DNA from: an uncultured Pseudomonadota bacterium | Lineage (GTDB): Bacteria; Pseudomonadota; Gammaproteobacteria; Steroidobacterales; Steroidobacteraceae | NCBI GenBank assembly: GCA_903929455.1 | Contig: CAIYVA010000115.1 | Location: forward strand, 1-41,454 | Length of the DNA: 41,454 bases | Direction: 5' to 3' | In this document: one piece after another, positions 33,614 through 41,454 of the stretch | Layout: every line of letters begins with the position of its first letter | How positions within the stretch are numbered: position 1 is the stretch's first letter | Made by a program: the position numbers and the translations under genes | Notes under the pieces: model-generated | What the model saw: only the letters and a program-made list of their open reading frames with translations | What the model was told of the DNA's origin: nothing | Databases searched by the model: none

Positions 33614-34432
33614 TTATATCAACACTCGGTAGAGTAGTGGCCGACTAGGCGCTGCATCACTGATCCAAGCCGGCAATTGAATGTCTAGGAGATACCAGCC
33701 ATCTTCTAGGGCATCCGTGATCCATGCAAGCTCTGTGATGGTCGCGTTTGGGCGTGCGGCATCCGATGCTCGCTTGCTACCGGCAGGCATACCCCAGAAA
33801 GCACGATGTGCTGCCAGTAGACCATGGTCATGCGCGCGATCAAGGGACGGAATGTCAACAACGACATGTTGAATGCCGATGCGGACGAGATAGTCGGCAG
33901 CTGCCTGGCTTAAGTAAGCTGCGGGTGACTCGCCGACATATTGGCGATTGATCTTATCGGGATGATTGGGTTGCGTTCGGATCACCAACGCATCCGCATC
34001 TCCAGGAAAATGCGCGATGGCTTTTGTCAGGAGCGCCTCACTAATAATGAGATCGTCTGCTAGATGACCTTGTCCAAGATGATCCGAGCTTGCGTCTGCG
34101 CGCACAGGTTCTACCGAGATCAGCCGTGCCAAAAATAAGCTACCCGGTAGGATATCGGCGATGGCGATGCGTTCCTCACAGAGGTGACCGACGCATTCTG
34201 TATGCGTGCCCTGACAGTGGGGGATCACTTGCATCTGATCACAGTTGACGCTGCCGCCTTGGCGAACATCGCCCGTGAACGCTCCAGACGACAGGGGTTC
34301 AGCGTGCGCCCGGGGTGCCCCAAAGTGATTGGGCTGTGGGCCATTAAAATGCATGGGGATGGCCAGCGACACGGGTCGATCGCCTTGCGCTGAGTATTGC
34401 TTGCCGTGCCTTTCTAGGGTGATTCGGCTCAT
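33614..34432 (-). CDS. Cyclase-family hydrolase, possible kynurenine formamidase-like
   Basis: Putative metal-dependent hydrolase of the PF04199 cyclase family, 272 residues. KynB-type formamidases carry H-x-G-T-H-x-D-x-P-x-H; here it reads [11 protein letters not shown] (residues 73-83), so the first His is Cys and the Asp is Glu, a variant subgroup. Conserved features elsewhere are [19 protein letters not shown] and [19 protein letters not shown]. The ATG at 34432 overlaps the TGA of the 3-hydroxyanthranilate dioxygenase gene, so the two are translationally coupled. That pairing points to tryptophan/kynurenine catabolism, with N-formylkynurenine as one candidate substrate; this is inference and the altered motif leaves other amides or esters open. 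Confidence 0.75.
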   Translation of the reverse strand: MSRITLERHGKQYSAQGDRPVSLAIPMHFNGPQPNHFGAPRAHAEPLSSGAFTGDVRQGGSVNCDQMQVIPHCQGTHTECVGHLCEERIAIADILPGSLFLARLISVEPVRADASSDHLGQGHLADDLIISEALLTKAIAHFPGDADALVIRTQPNHPDKINRQYVGESPAAYLSQAAADYLVRIGIQHVVVDIPSLDRAHDHGLLAAHRAFWGMPAGSKRASDAARPNATITELAWITDALEDGWYLLDIQLPAWISDAAPSRPLLYRVLI

Positions 34433-34950
34433 GGGGCTGTGGGTGCCTCGAGGACCGTCTGGCATTGTCGGCAGGTGCGCAGATTCAGATTGGCATAGAA
34501 ACGATCGAAAACGGCTGGGAACTGCGTTTCTATATTGTGGAGTACGAAGTACTCCTCGTACAGCAGAGCGTCACAGCTAGGGCAGTACCATTGAAATCCA
34601 TCGTGCTCGGTTGGTGTACGAGCGCGCTCCACCACAAGGCCGATGGAGCCCTTTGACCGTTGCGGTGAGTGAGGCACCAATGGAGGCAGTAAGAAGACAT
34701 CGCCGGCGTTTAGCGTGTACTGCTCTACCTTGCCAGCTTGCATGGTCTTCAAAACCAGCGTGCCTTCCAGTTGGTAGAAAAATTCAGCGCCTGGGTCGAC
34801 GTGATAGTCGGCACGCTGGTTGGGCCCGCCGACGACCATGATGATGAAATCACCCGCCGGGTACACTTGTCGATTTGCGACGGGCGGTATCAGCGCAGCA
34901 CGGTGCGTCGCAATCCAAGCATCCAAGTTAAAGGGTGGGTTTATGCGCAT
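34429..34950 (-). CDS. nbaC: 3-hydroxyanthranilate 3,4-dioxygenase
   Basis: Cupin dioxygenase that opens 3-hydroxyanthranilate to 2-amino-3-carboxymuconate semialdehyde, the precursor of quinolinate and NAD or, after decarboxylation, of 2-aminomuconate. The 173 residues show the Fe ligands His50 and Glu56 ([16 protein letters not shown]) and His94 ([10 protein letters not shown]). The C-terminal rubredoxin-like site keeps Cys123/Cys126 (YCPSCD) and Cys160/Cys163 (TCRQCQ), as in the Cupriavidus enzyme. The gene leads a two-gene operon with the cyclase-family hydrolase. No kynureninase, monooxygenase or quinolinate phosphoribosyltransferase is in the window, so the remaining steps must lie elsewhere. 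Confidence 0.96.
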   Translation of the reverse strand: MRINPPFNLDAWIATHRAALIPPVANRQVYPAGDFIIMVVGGPNQRADYHVDPGAEFFYQLEGTLVLKTMQAGKVEQYTLNAGDVFLLPPLVPHSPQRSKGSIGLVVERARTPTEHDGFQWYCPSCDALLYEEYFVLHNIETQFPAVFDRFYANLNLRTCRQCQTVLEAPTAP

Positions 34951-35054
34951 GGTAAAACACTCCTAACGTATTATAGTCGCTGCTAACGTGCCTTGGGGAA
35001 CTCGCTGCGTGTCAGTTTGTCTACAGGGCTAGGTGGGGATAAGAGGTGACTGCC

Positions 35055-35642
35055 ATGCGTCAATTAAAAATGCTCGTTGCAAGTGGTCTGCTGCTCAGCA
35101 TCTTAAGCGGCGGTCATTCTGCCCTTGCAGAGACCGAAGCCGCGAGCCAACGCGCAGCGGAGGCGCCGGTGACAGCGGTCTGGGTGCCTCACGAGGTGAG
35201 TTTTTCGTATATGGGGTTTACGTCGTATTACTCCTGCGATGGTTTAGAGACGAAGTTGAAGTTGCTTTTGAGGACCAGTGGCGCTCGCGCAGATCTTAGG
35301 GTTTCGGCAAGCTGCAGTGACATGAGCGGAGGGCCGTCTCGACTGTCGAATGCTCGGCTGCGCTTTCACACACTGGCCATGCAGGCACCCACTGATGTCA
35401 AGGAAGCGCTACAACCGGGCTTAGGCGAGTGGCGCACGGTGTCTCTGCGTGATCGCTTGCCGTCAGGGTTGTCTGAGGGTGATTGCGAATTGGTAGAGCA
35501 GTTTGATCGCGAGTTATTGCCGCTGTTCACCGTGCGTGATCGGGTGAGTCAGATGAATTGCATTCCGCACCAGAGGTCGTTTGGTGGTTTACGCTTGCAG
35601 TACTCAGTGCTGGCGCCTATTCCTGAGCCTAAGACGCCCTGA
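35055..35642 (+). CDS. Exported protein of unknown function
   Basis: Predicted periplasmic protein of 195 residues. A signal peptide (LLLSILSGGHSALA) is cleaved before ETEA. The mature part contains AVWVPHEVSFSYMGFTSYYS, CDGLETKLKLLLRTSGAR and four cysteines that could form disulfides (SYYSCDG, SASCSD, EGDCEL, MNCIPH). I recognise similar uncharacterised proteins from xanthomonad-like bacteria but no domain of known function. The ATG at 35055 has AAGAGG about 8 bp upstream; the GTG at 35046 is less likely. It is convergent with apaH and not obviously part of an operon. Confidence 0.75.
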   Translation: MRQLKMLVASGLLLSILSGGHSALAETEAASQRAAEAPVTAVWVPHEVSFSYMGFTSYYSCDGLETKLKLLLRTSGARADLRVSASCSDMSGGPSRLSNARLRFHTLAMQAPTDVKEALQPGLGEWRTVSLRDRLPSGLSEGDCELVEQFDRELLPLFTVRDRVSQMNCIPHQRSFGGLRLQYSVLAPIPEPKTP

Positions 35643-35676
35643 TCATCACAATCAGCTGTGAGCAATCGCGCCGAGA

Positions 35677-36513
35677 TTAGGCAGTGGGATCGGGTGGATG
35701 ATCCTGCATGCAAGGCACTTGTGTGATCGGCTGGTCTTGATCGAGGCGCACAGCCGTCAGTGTGCCGCCCCAGGCACAGCCCGTGTCCAGCCCAAGGAAA
35801 TGTGGCGTGTTGTACAAGCCGAGCGCCGACCAATGTCCAAATAAAACGCGAGCGCTGAAGGGCGATCGCAGTGGTGATTGAAACCAAGGAATGACGTCGG
35901 CAGGCGCGGTTGCTGGGGGTCCTTTGTACTTTAGTCTGAGTGCACCATCGGCGGCGACGTAGCGCAGTCGCGTAAAGCAATTGACTGCGTAACGCAACCG
36001 ATCGCTGTCACTGAGGCTGGATGACCAGCGGGTTGGTTTGTCTCCGTACATCGATTCAAGAAAGCCAGACGGATCAGCCATCAGTGCCTGCGACACTTGC
36101 TGGCTGAGTTGTCGGGCCGTTGTCTGGTCCCAGTGTGGTGACAAACCTGCGTGCACCATCAGGCAGTTGGTTGTTGGATCCTCTTGTAATAGCGGCTGAT
36201 GAAGCAACCAATCGAGTAGGTCATCACGATCAGGCGCGGTCAGAATATCGTCTAATGTGTCGCTCGGCCGGCTGTGTTTGCCGCCTAGATGCGCCACCGC
36301 CAACAGGTGGAGGTCATGATTGCCAAGGACAGTGGTTGCAGCGATTCCGAGTGCTTTGACTGCGCGCAAACACAACAGAGACTGCGGCCCGCGATTAACC
36401 AGATCGCCGGTTAGCCACACGCGATCGCGGCGTTCATCGAACTGTAGGCGATCCAGTAGGGTCGCGAATTCATCGTAGCTGCCTTGCAAGTCGCCAATGG
36501 CATAGGTCGCCAT
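35677..36513 (-). CDS. apaH: Symmetrical Ap4A hydrolase
   Basis: Metallophosphatase of 278 residues that splits diadenosine tetraphosphate to two ADP and, in E. coli, removes Np4-type caps from RNA. Metal-binding motifs are GDLQGSYDEF (GDxxG), WLTGDLVNRGPQS, VLGNHDLHLLAV and MVHAGLSPHW, with FGHWSALGLY and LDTGCAWGG typical of ApaH. It is the last gene of the lptD operon, 3 bp after apaG. Confidence 0.97.
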   Translation of the reverse strand: MATYAIGDLQGSYDEFATLLDRLQFDERRDRVWLTGDLVNRGPQSLLCLRAVKALGIAATTVLGNHDLHLLAVAHLGGKHSRPSDTLDDILTAPDRDDLLDWLLHQPLLQEDPTTNCLMVHAGLSPHWDQTTARQLSQQVSQALMADPSGFLESMYGDKPTRWSSSLSDSDRLRYAVNCFTRLRYVAADGALRLKYKGPPATAPADVIPWFQSPLRSPFSARVLFGHWSALGLYNTPHFLGLDTGCAWGGTLTAVRLDQDQPITQVPCMQDHPPDPTA

Positions 36514-36516
36514 GGG

Positions 36517-36894
36517 CTAATGCACGACACCAGGCACTGCCAGTGAAAAGGGGGCAATGGGTGCGTCAAAGTGTTCGCCGGCATCGGTGACCATCTGATA
36601 GCTGCCTTGCATCACACCGACCGGGGTTTCGATCATGGCGCCGCTGGAGTACTGGAATGCGTAGCCAGGCTTAAGATGCGGCTGATGCCCGACGACGCCA
36701 TCGCCGCGCACTTCCTCTACTTTGCCATTGGCATCGGTGATGAGCCAGTGCCGAGTCAATAGCTTGGCGGCCTCAGCACCTTCATTGCGGATGGTGATGG
36801 TGTAGGAGAATACGAAACGACTGGCTGTTGGGTCAGATTGTTCCGCCACGTAGCTCGTTAATACATCCACTGCAACTCGATGTGGTGCGCTCAT
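36517..36894 (-). CDS. apaG: ApaG (Co2+/Mg2+ efflux-associated) protein
   Basis: Fibronectin-III-like beta-sandwich protein of 125 residues. Conserved segments are [40 protein letters not shown] and [10 protein letters not shown]. Mutants in other bacteria show cobalt sensitivity, but the molecular role is not settled. It overlaps rsmA by 4 bp and ends 3 bp before apaH, the usual arrangement. Confidence 0.96.
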   Translation of the reverse strand: MSAPHRVAVDVLTSYVAEQSDPTASRFVFSYTITIRNEGAEAAKLLTRHWLITDANGKVEEVRGDGVVGHQPHLKPGYAFQYSSGAMIETPVGVMQGSYQMVTDAGEHFDAPIAPFSLAVPGVVH

Positions 36895-37736
36895 ACCGTC
36901 TCCAAAGCATTGGGGTCAAAGTATAGCGGGGAAGGGGTGGCTGCAAGGTCTGCAAATTCGCTGGGAGAGAGTGTTTCTGCGCGTCGTTTCGGATCAATGC
37001 CCGTAATCTCGAAAGCGGCGGGGCTGATCAGTCCAGCCACTGAGTTTCGTAAGGTTTTACGACGTTGACTAAAGGCGGCGGCGACCACGGCCGCAAAGCG
37101 GGCAGGGTCTGGCACTGCAAAGGGGGCTTCGGTATGCGGCACGAGTCGAACGATAGAGGAATGGACGCGCGGCGGTGGCCGGAACGAGCCTGGGCCGACG
37201 TCGAATAGCCACTCGACCGTGCAATGAGCCGCTAGCATGACGGTGAGTCGGCCGTAGTCGGCGGTATCCGGCAGTGCCGCCATGCGCGCAACGACCTCTC
37301 GCTGCAGCATGAAGTGCATATCTGTAATGACAGAACGCGCGGCCAGAAAGTGAAAGAGCAGAGGAGTTGAAATATTGTAGGGCAAGTTGCCACACACCCT
37401 AAATGGCGCAGCGCCAGCGTGTAGTGCCAGCAAATCCACTTTCAAAGCATTCGCCTCGTGCACGATGAGATCGCCGAGTGGTTTCGCGCTACTTTGCAGT
37501 ATGGGGATGACGTCTCGGTCAATTTCAATGACTTCTAAGTGGCCGATACGTTGCAGTAACGGCAGTGTTAAGGCGCCAAGGCCCGGGCCGATTTCTAAAT
37601 GACGCTCATCTGCTGATGGATCGATTGCATCAATAATGCGTGCAATCACGCCGGCATCATGCAGAAAATGCTGGCCAAATCGTTTGCGGGCGCGATGTGC
37701 GCTACGCGGGTTAGGGTTTGATGGCTTGAGGCTCAC
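36891..37736 (-). CDS. rsmA: 16S rRNA dimethyladenosine transferase
   Basis: KsgA-type enzyme (281 aa) that dimethylates A1518 and A1519 in the 3' hairpin of 16S rRNA during late small-subunit assembly. Motifs are [21 protein letters not shown] (SAM motif I), [10 protein letters not shown], and the catalytic [15 protein letters not shown]. The helical C-terminal domain is complete ([12 protein letters not shown]). It overlaps both pdxA and apaG by 4 bp. Confidence 0.98.
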   Translation of the reverse strand: MSLKPSNPNPRSAHRARKRFGQHFLHDAGVIARIIDAIDPSADERHLEIGPGLGALTLPLLQRIGHLEVIEIDRDVIPILQSSAKPLGDLIVHEANALKVDLLALHAGAAPFRVCGNLPYNISTPLLFHFLAARSVITDMHFMLQREVVARMAALPDTADYGRLTVMLAAHCTVEWLFDVGPGSFRPPPRVHSSIVRLVPHTEAPFAVPDPARFAAVVAAAFSQRRKTLRNSVAGLISPAAFEITGIDPKRRAETLSPSEFADLAATPSPLYFDPNALETV

Positions 37737-38719
37737 GTACGAATGCAGCGTAGTGCTAACTCAACAGCGGCCATTAAGCTGGATGGATCAGCCTGACCGG
37801 TACCGGCTAGATCGAGGGCTGTACCATGATCTACGGAGGTACGAATAAAGGGCAGCCCCAGCGTGATATTCACAGCGCGTCCAAACCCGGCGTACTTCAA
37901 TACGGGCAAGCCTTGATCGTGATACATCGCTAGCACCGCATCCGCATCTTTTAGGTGATGTGGTGTAAATGCAGTATCCGCCGGCAGTGGGCCGTGCACG
38001 CGCAGTCCTTCTGCTTGTGCGCGCAAAATGGCGGGTGTGATGATGTCGAGTTCTTCACGACCCAAATGTCCAGACTCACCCGCATGGGGATTTAAGCCGA
38101 GCACGGCGATGCGTGGCGAGGGAATACCTAATTGTGCGCGAAGGCCATGGCTTAGCACGCGCAAGGTGTCGACTAGATCTGTGGTGCGGATCGCGCCTGC
38201 GACCGCCTGCAAGGGCACATGCGTGGTTGCAAGTGCCACCCGCAAGGTATCGGCCACCAGCAGCATCACGGGGCGTGGAATACCCGCCAGTGCCGCCAGA
38301 AATTCGGTGTGACCACGAAAGGGCACGCCGGCATCGTTGATAACGCTCTTTTGGAGGGGTGCCGTGACCATCGCCGCGAAGGTGCCATCCAGGCATCCAC
38401 TTGCTGCAATCCTTAATAATTCAAGTACATAGGATGCATTCCGCACGTCCAAGTGACCGGCGGTGCAGGGCGCTGCTAAGGGCACGGGGAGGATCTGCAA
38501 CTGACGCGGTTGGTGGGGGCCGACGCCAGTTGGCGTCACCACTGTGAGTGACGAGTGAAGGCCCAATTGACGTGCGCGATCGGCCAACAGAGTGGGGTCG
38601 GCTAAAAACACCAATCGGGCTGGCCACTCACGCTCTGCTAACAGCAGGCACAGGTCAGGGCCAATGCCGGCGGGTTCCCCGGAGGTGACCACCACCAAAG
38701 GTGCAGGGGCCGCCGTCAT
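37733..38719 (-). CDS. pdxA: 4-hydroxythreonine-4-phosphate dehydrogenase
   Basis: NAD-dependent oxidative decarboxylase of the DXP-dependent vitamin B6 pathway, 328 residues. Conserved elements are TSGEPAGIGPDL at the N-terminus, TAPLQKSVINDAG and FRGHTEFLA with a metal-binding His, AVLGLNPHAGESGHLG, and AMYHDQGLPVLKY and SVDHGTALDLAGTG near the end. It sits between surA (6-bp gap) and rsmA (4-bp overlap). PLP from this pathway feeds the aminotransferase, decarboxylase and MocR protein of this window. Confidence 0.97.
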   Translation of the reverse strand: MTAAPAPLVVVTSGEPAGIGPDLCLLLAEREWPARLVFLADPTLLADRARQLGLHSSLTVVTPTGVGPHQPRQLQILPVPLAAPCTAGHLDVRNASYVLELLRIAASGCLDGTFAAMVTAPLQKSVINDAGVPFRGHTEFLAALAGIPRPVMLLVADTLRVALATTHVPLQAVAGAIRTTDLVDTLRVLSHGLRAQLGIPSPRIAVLGLNPHAGESGHLGREELDIITPAILRAQAEGLRVHGPLPADTAFTPHHLKDADAVLAMYHDQGLPVLKYAGFGRAVNITLGLPFIRTSVDHGTALDLAGTGQADPSSLMAAVELALRCIRT

Positions 38720-38725
38720 CCGTTA

Positions 38726-40033
38726 TTAGCCGCGATAATCCACAAAGGCTTCGTCACGTAGACGCCGCAACCAAAGTTCAACTTCTTCATCCAGCTTGCT
38801 GGCGCGAATCTTTTCAAAGGCACGGCGGCGGTGATCGTCTGCGCTCATGTCTTGCGTGCGACTGCCGAGCATTTGGATGATGTGCCAACCATACTGACTG
38901 TGGAACGGCTGACTGATTTCATTCTCATGGAGTTCTGCCAGCTGCTTTTCAAACTCCGGCACAAAAGTACCTGGTGTGGTCCAGCCCAGATCGCCGCCCT
39001 CGACAGCTGAGCCGGGATCTTCCGAGATGGCTTTGGCGATCGCGCTGAAGTCGTCATTGCCATTAGCGATGCGATCACGAATGGTTTGTAGTCGACCACG
39101 CACTGTCTCGTCATCTTGTAGTTCATTGGTCTTTAAAAGGATATGCCGGGCGTGTAGCTGCTCAACCATCATTGGCTGTGCGTCATTCTTAAATTCATTG
39201 ACGCGAATGATGTGAAATCCGGATGGTGTGCGCACTGGCTTTGATGTCTCACCAGGCTTCATTTTAGCAACCGCATCCGCCATAAAAGCCGGCAATTCAT
39301 TGCCTTTTCGCCAACCAATCAAGCCGCGCTCTAGCGCTGTCTGTGCTTGCGAATTAGCAACCGCGAGCTGACCAAAATCTTCCCCCGCGGTGGCGCGTTG
39401 GTAAAGTTCTTCTGCCTTTTTCTCGACTTGCTCCAGTTGCCCGGGAGTGGCGGCTTCGGGGAGCGACAGCAAAATATGTGAGACGTTATAGGATACCTCG
39501 GCGCTCTTGTCGCCGCTTTGCTTAGCCAGAAACTGATCCAGTTCACGCGGGCTGACATAAATGCGTGAGTAGACATCGCGCTGCCGTAGTAGGGACAGGG
39601 TCATCTCGTGACGAACCTGCTCGCGATAGTCAGCATAGACGATGCCTTCGCGCGCCAGCACTTCAGGGAGCTTGCCGAAATCAACGTGGTTCTGTTGGGC
39701 GACGTCACGCAGCGCATTGTTGAGCGCCTCATCAGCCACTTTGAGGCCAATCTTCTGCGCGCGTTGCATCTGAATCTCTTGTACTACCAAGCGCTCAGTG
39801 ATCTGTTGGCGCAGTACCGAGGGCGCTGGTAACGGGGTGCCTTGTTCCCGCAGTTGGTGCGTGACTTCAGCCGTCTGCGAGTCAATTTGGCTTTGCAGAA
39901 CGACACCGTCATTAACCACGACCGCGATACGGTCTAGCAATTCGCCGCGGCCGCCGATCTCACGGGTTTGAGCAAAAGAGGTGCTTGCGGTGGCAAGGCC
40001 GACTAGGGTCAACAGGAGTAGTAAACGAGGCAT
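38726..40033 (-). CDS. surA: Periplasmic chaperone/peptidyl-prolyl isomerase
   Basis: Escorts outer-membrane proteins such as LptD to the Bam complex. The 435-residue precursor has a signal peptide (LLLLTLVGLATASTSFA). The N-terminal chaperone core follows (LLDRIAVVVNDGVVLQSQID), then two parvulin domains, first near VSYNVSHILLSLPEAA and second near LHARHILLKTNELQ with GSAVEGGDLGWTTPG. The C-terminal helix completes the chaperone module. The ATG at 40033 is 4 bp after the lptD stop and begins with a clear signal sequence; earlier in-frame codons would lie inside lptD. Confidence 0.96.
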   Translation of the reverse strand: MPRLLLLLTLVGLATASTSFAQTREIGGRGELLDRIAVVVNDGVVLQSQIDSQTAEVTHQLREQGTPLPAPSVLRQQITERLVVQEIQMQRAQKIGLKVADEALNNALRDVAQQNHVDFGKLPEVLAREGIVYADYREQVRHEMTLSLLRQRDVYSRIYVSPRELDQFLAKQSGDKSAEVSYNVSHILLSLPEAATPGQLEQVEKKAEELYQRATAGEDFGQLAVANSQAQTALERGLIGWRKGNELPAFMADAVAKMKPGETSKPVRTPSGFHIIRVNEFKNDAQPMMVEQLHARHILLKTNELQDDETVRGRLQTIRDRIANGNDDFSAIAKAISEDPGSAVEGGDLGWTTPGTFVPEFEKQLAELHENEISQPFHSQYGWHIIQMLGSRTQDMSADDHRRRAFEKIRASKLDEEVELWLRRLRDEAFVDYRG

Positions 40034-40037
40034 GAGT

Positions 40038-41453
40038 CTATGGTGCACCAGTGGTGGAGTTAACTGGGGAGTATCCCCGAATCGCTTGCTGTAGGAAAGC
40101 GCCGGTACGGTCGGATCCGTTGGAAAGGCCATTCAGTTCGACCTGCAAGGTAATTGATGTGTCGCGCGTGCCGGTAAACGTGCTGACATAGTGTCGTGCG
40201 AGCAATTTGACTTTAAAACAACAGGCTTGGTATTCAAATCCCCCCAAGGCATCCACGCTGGCATGGTCTTTGAGGGAGTACAGTTCGCGTGCGAACACAT
40301 TCCAGCCGTGCGCCAATGGCCAGGCGAAGGACGCCTCTAATTGCTCTAAGAGGTCGCGCCTGAATCGGTACCCTAGATTAATCACCTGATTGTTTTCAGG
40401 CTGATAGCGGACCCGCGCCTCACTCAGGTCGCCCTGCTTGTCGTGTGGATTCCAGACCTCGCCAACCGATAGATTCCAGTTTTGGTAGGCGGTGAGATCC
40501 ACCTGCCCGACCACGTCGGAGGAATTGGCGACTGACACGGCAGGCTCCCCTGGCAAAGAAATGCGCGGAGGCGTGAAGTAGTAAATCTGTCCTAACGTGG
40601 CGCTCAGCAGTTGTTTACCGGAGCTAGGATCAAGCCAGCGACTGGTGGCGCCAGCGGCCAATTGATTTTCGTCGGCGATGCGATCACCGCCGACATAGCG
40701 ATTGGCGTTGTAAAGCTGCGTATACGTTAAGTCAGGCGTGCCTGTGTCAAACACGGGCAGATCATTTTGTTGGCGGTACGGTACATAGCTATATAGCAGC
40801 CGCGGCTCGAGGGTTTGTAGCCAGTGATTGGTTTCGCGCTCGAAGCTTAAGCCCGCATCAAGCGTGGCAATGGGAGCGTTCACCGATGGGTGGTCGGGCG
40901 CAAGCCCGGTGTTTTTCAGCTGATACTGTAAGCTTTGAAAGCCCACAGTGGGCGTGATGAATGCAGCTGGGCTTTGCCAGGTGTAGGAGAGTGTTGGATC
41001 TACTCGGTACCGTAAGCCCTCTGTGCCGACGGGGCGCACAAAATCAACGCCCTGTGCGCGCAGATCAAATCCGAACCCAAGTCCCTCGTTCCAATGTCCA
41101 TGCACATCAATCTCAGGCGCGCGGGCGTAGGGTCTGTCTGTTGGCGCGATGGCTTGATCGATGGTTTGAAATTGGTCTACCAAGCCGATGATTTTCCAAT
41201 GCGAATCTAGATAAGTGAGACTTGCTGCGCGTTGCAAATACGTCACGCTGGTCGCGTCCGTAGCTCCCCCAAAATTTTGGAAGTACGCGCTGTCGCTAAC
41301 ATAGTGGATATCGGTATCCAAGCGTAGACGAGGCGATAGGTCGGTTCGTTCTGTCAATAAAATATTAAAACGATCACTGTGACTGATGGCGTCATTGGGG
41401 ACCCAGTCGGTCCTGATGGATCCTCGGGAGTTGTCTGATAAGAAGCGGAATTC
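40038..41453 (-). CDS. lptD: LPS assembly outer-membrane protein LptD (5' part cut off by window edge)
   Basis: C-terminal beta-barrel part of the LPS transport translocon; about 471 codons are visible and the frame stays open to the right edge, so the N-terminal OstA jellyroll and signal peptide are outside. Visible family motifs are FLSDNSRGSIRTDWVPND at the window edge, ISHSDRF, the strand pair GGDRIADENQLAAGATSRW, NNQVINLGYRFRRDL and FEYQACCFKVKLLARHY, whose adjacent cysteine pair is the conserved C-terminal disulfide pair of LptD. First known gene of the lptD-surA-pdxA-rsmA-apaG-apaH operon. Confidence 0.95.
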   Translation of the reverse strand, partial: EFRFLSDNSRGSIRTDWVPNDAISHSDRFNILLTERTDLSPRLRLDTDIHYVSDSAYFQNFGGATDATSVTYLQRAASLTYLDSHWKIIGLVDQFQTIDQAIAPTDRPYARAPEIDVHGHWNEGLGFGFDLRAQGVDFVRPVGTEGLRYRVDPTLSYTWQSPAAFITPTVGFQSLQYQLKNTGLAPDHPSVNAPIATLDAGLSFERETNHWLQTLEPRLLYSYVPYRQQNDLPVFDTGTPDLTYTQLYNANRYVGGDRIADENQLAAGATSRWLDPSSGKQLLSATLGQIYYFTPPRISLPGEPAVSVANSSDVVGQVDLTAYQNWNLSVGEVWNPHDKQGDLSEARVRYQPENNQVINLGYRFRRDLLEQLEASFAWPLAHGWNVFARELYSLKDHASVDALGGFEYQACCFKVKLLARHYVSTFTGTRDTSITLQVELNGLSNGSDRTGAFLQQAIRGYSPVNSTTGAP

Positions 41454-41454
41454 A

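Noticed and set aside
40034-40132. Longer SurA starting inside lptD
   Set aside because: The extension would precede the obvious signal peptide; ATG 40033 directly begins it and sits 4 bp after the lptD stop.
1-41454. CRISPR arrays, tRNA or rRNA genes, insertion sequences, prophage
   Set aside because: No regularly spaced repeats, cloverleaf with conserved T-loop, rRNA motif, transposase or phage gene was found on either strand by reading.

Overview
This 41.5-kb stretch looks like a chromosome segment of a gammaproteobacterium with roughly 55-60 % GC by eye. The order lptD-surA-pdxA-rsmA-apaG-apaH at the right end is the classical gammaproteobacterial outer-membrane/ribosome-maturation operon. 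The Steroidobacter/sphingomonad-style TonB-dependent receptor, the 3-hydroxyanthranilate dioxygenase and the SET-domain protein suggest a lineage near Xanthomonadales/Nevskiales. That placement is inference. I see no rRNA, tRNA, CRISPR array, insertion sequence or phage gene. Gene density is high and genes are mostly in tight operons.

Layout. 1-8.0 kb: a catabolic/uptake block with a partial choline-dehydrogenase-type GMC oxidoreductase, an NCS1 nucleobase-type permease divergent from an amidase, and on the minus strand a TonB-dependent receptor followed, after a strong stem-loop, by a secreted SMP-30/gluconolactonase-like protein. 8.2-16.7 kb: a long plus-strand run of dgkA, a PfkB (adenosine-kinase-like) sugar kinase, a large tandem HtrA protease of the Nma111/DEG7 type, a DUF72 protein, a Sua5-type threonylcarbamoyl-AMP synthase, a fold-III ornithine-type decarboxylase, a cytochrome c lipoprotein and a HIT-like protein. 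16.9-22.9 kb: a LuxR-type regulator, RlmI, a DUF218 protein, lgt, thyA, then two probable protein-modifying enzymes, a SET-domain methyltransferase with a histone-H1-like lysine tail and a PPHD-like prolyl hydroxylase. 22.9-30.1 kb: an amine/amino-acid catabolism block, with a MocR-type regulator divergent from a beta-alanine:pyruvate-type aminotransferase and methylmalonate/malonate-semialdehyde dehydrogenase (ending in a clear terminator), then an atypical aldehyde dehydrogenase overlapping a PuuB-like FAD oxidoreductase. 30.2-35.6 kb: an acyltransferase, a PagL-like lipid A deacylase, coaX, folA, a two-gene kynurenine-type operon (3-hydroxyanthranilate dioxygenase plus cyclase-family hydrolase) and an unknown periplasmic protein. 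35.7-41.5 kb: the lptD-to-apaH operon, with lptD running off the right edge.

How the genes fit together. Aminotransferase plus semialdehyde dehydrogenase would take beta-alanine (or a related omega-amino acid) to acetyl-CoA under control of the MocR protein, and the ALDH/FAD-oxidase pair probably handles another amine. Lgt would lipidate lipoproteins such as the cytochrome c encoded 4 kb away. FolA and ThyA serve the thymidylate cycle. LptD, SurA and the PagL-like protein all concern the outer membrane.

The most unusual items are the Nma111/DEG7-like protease (an architecture best known from yeast nuclei and plant chloroplasts, here with a secretion signal), the SET protein with an H1-like tail beside the prolyl-hydroxylase homologue, the ALDH that has lost its oxyanion-hole asparagine, and the MocR control region with an 18-bp-spaced direct repeat and an apparently leaderless start. 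Start codons were chosen from ribosome-binding sites and family alignments recalled from memory; no database search was run.
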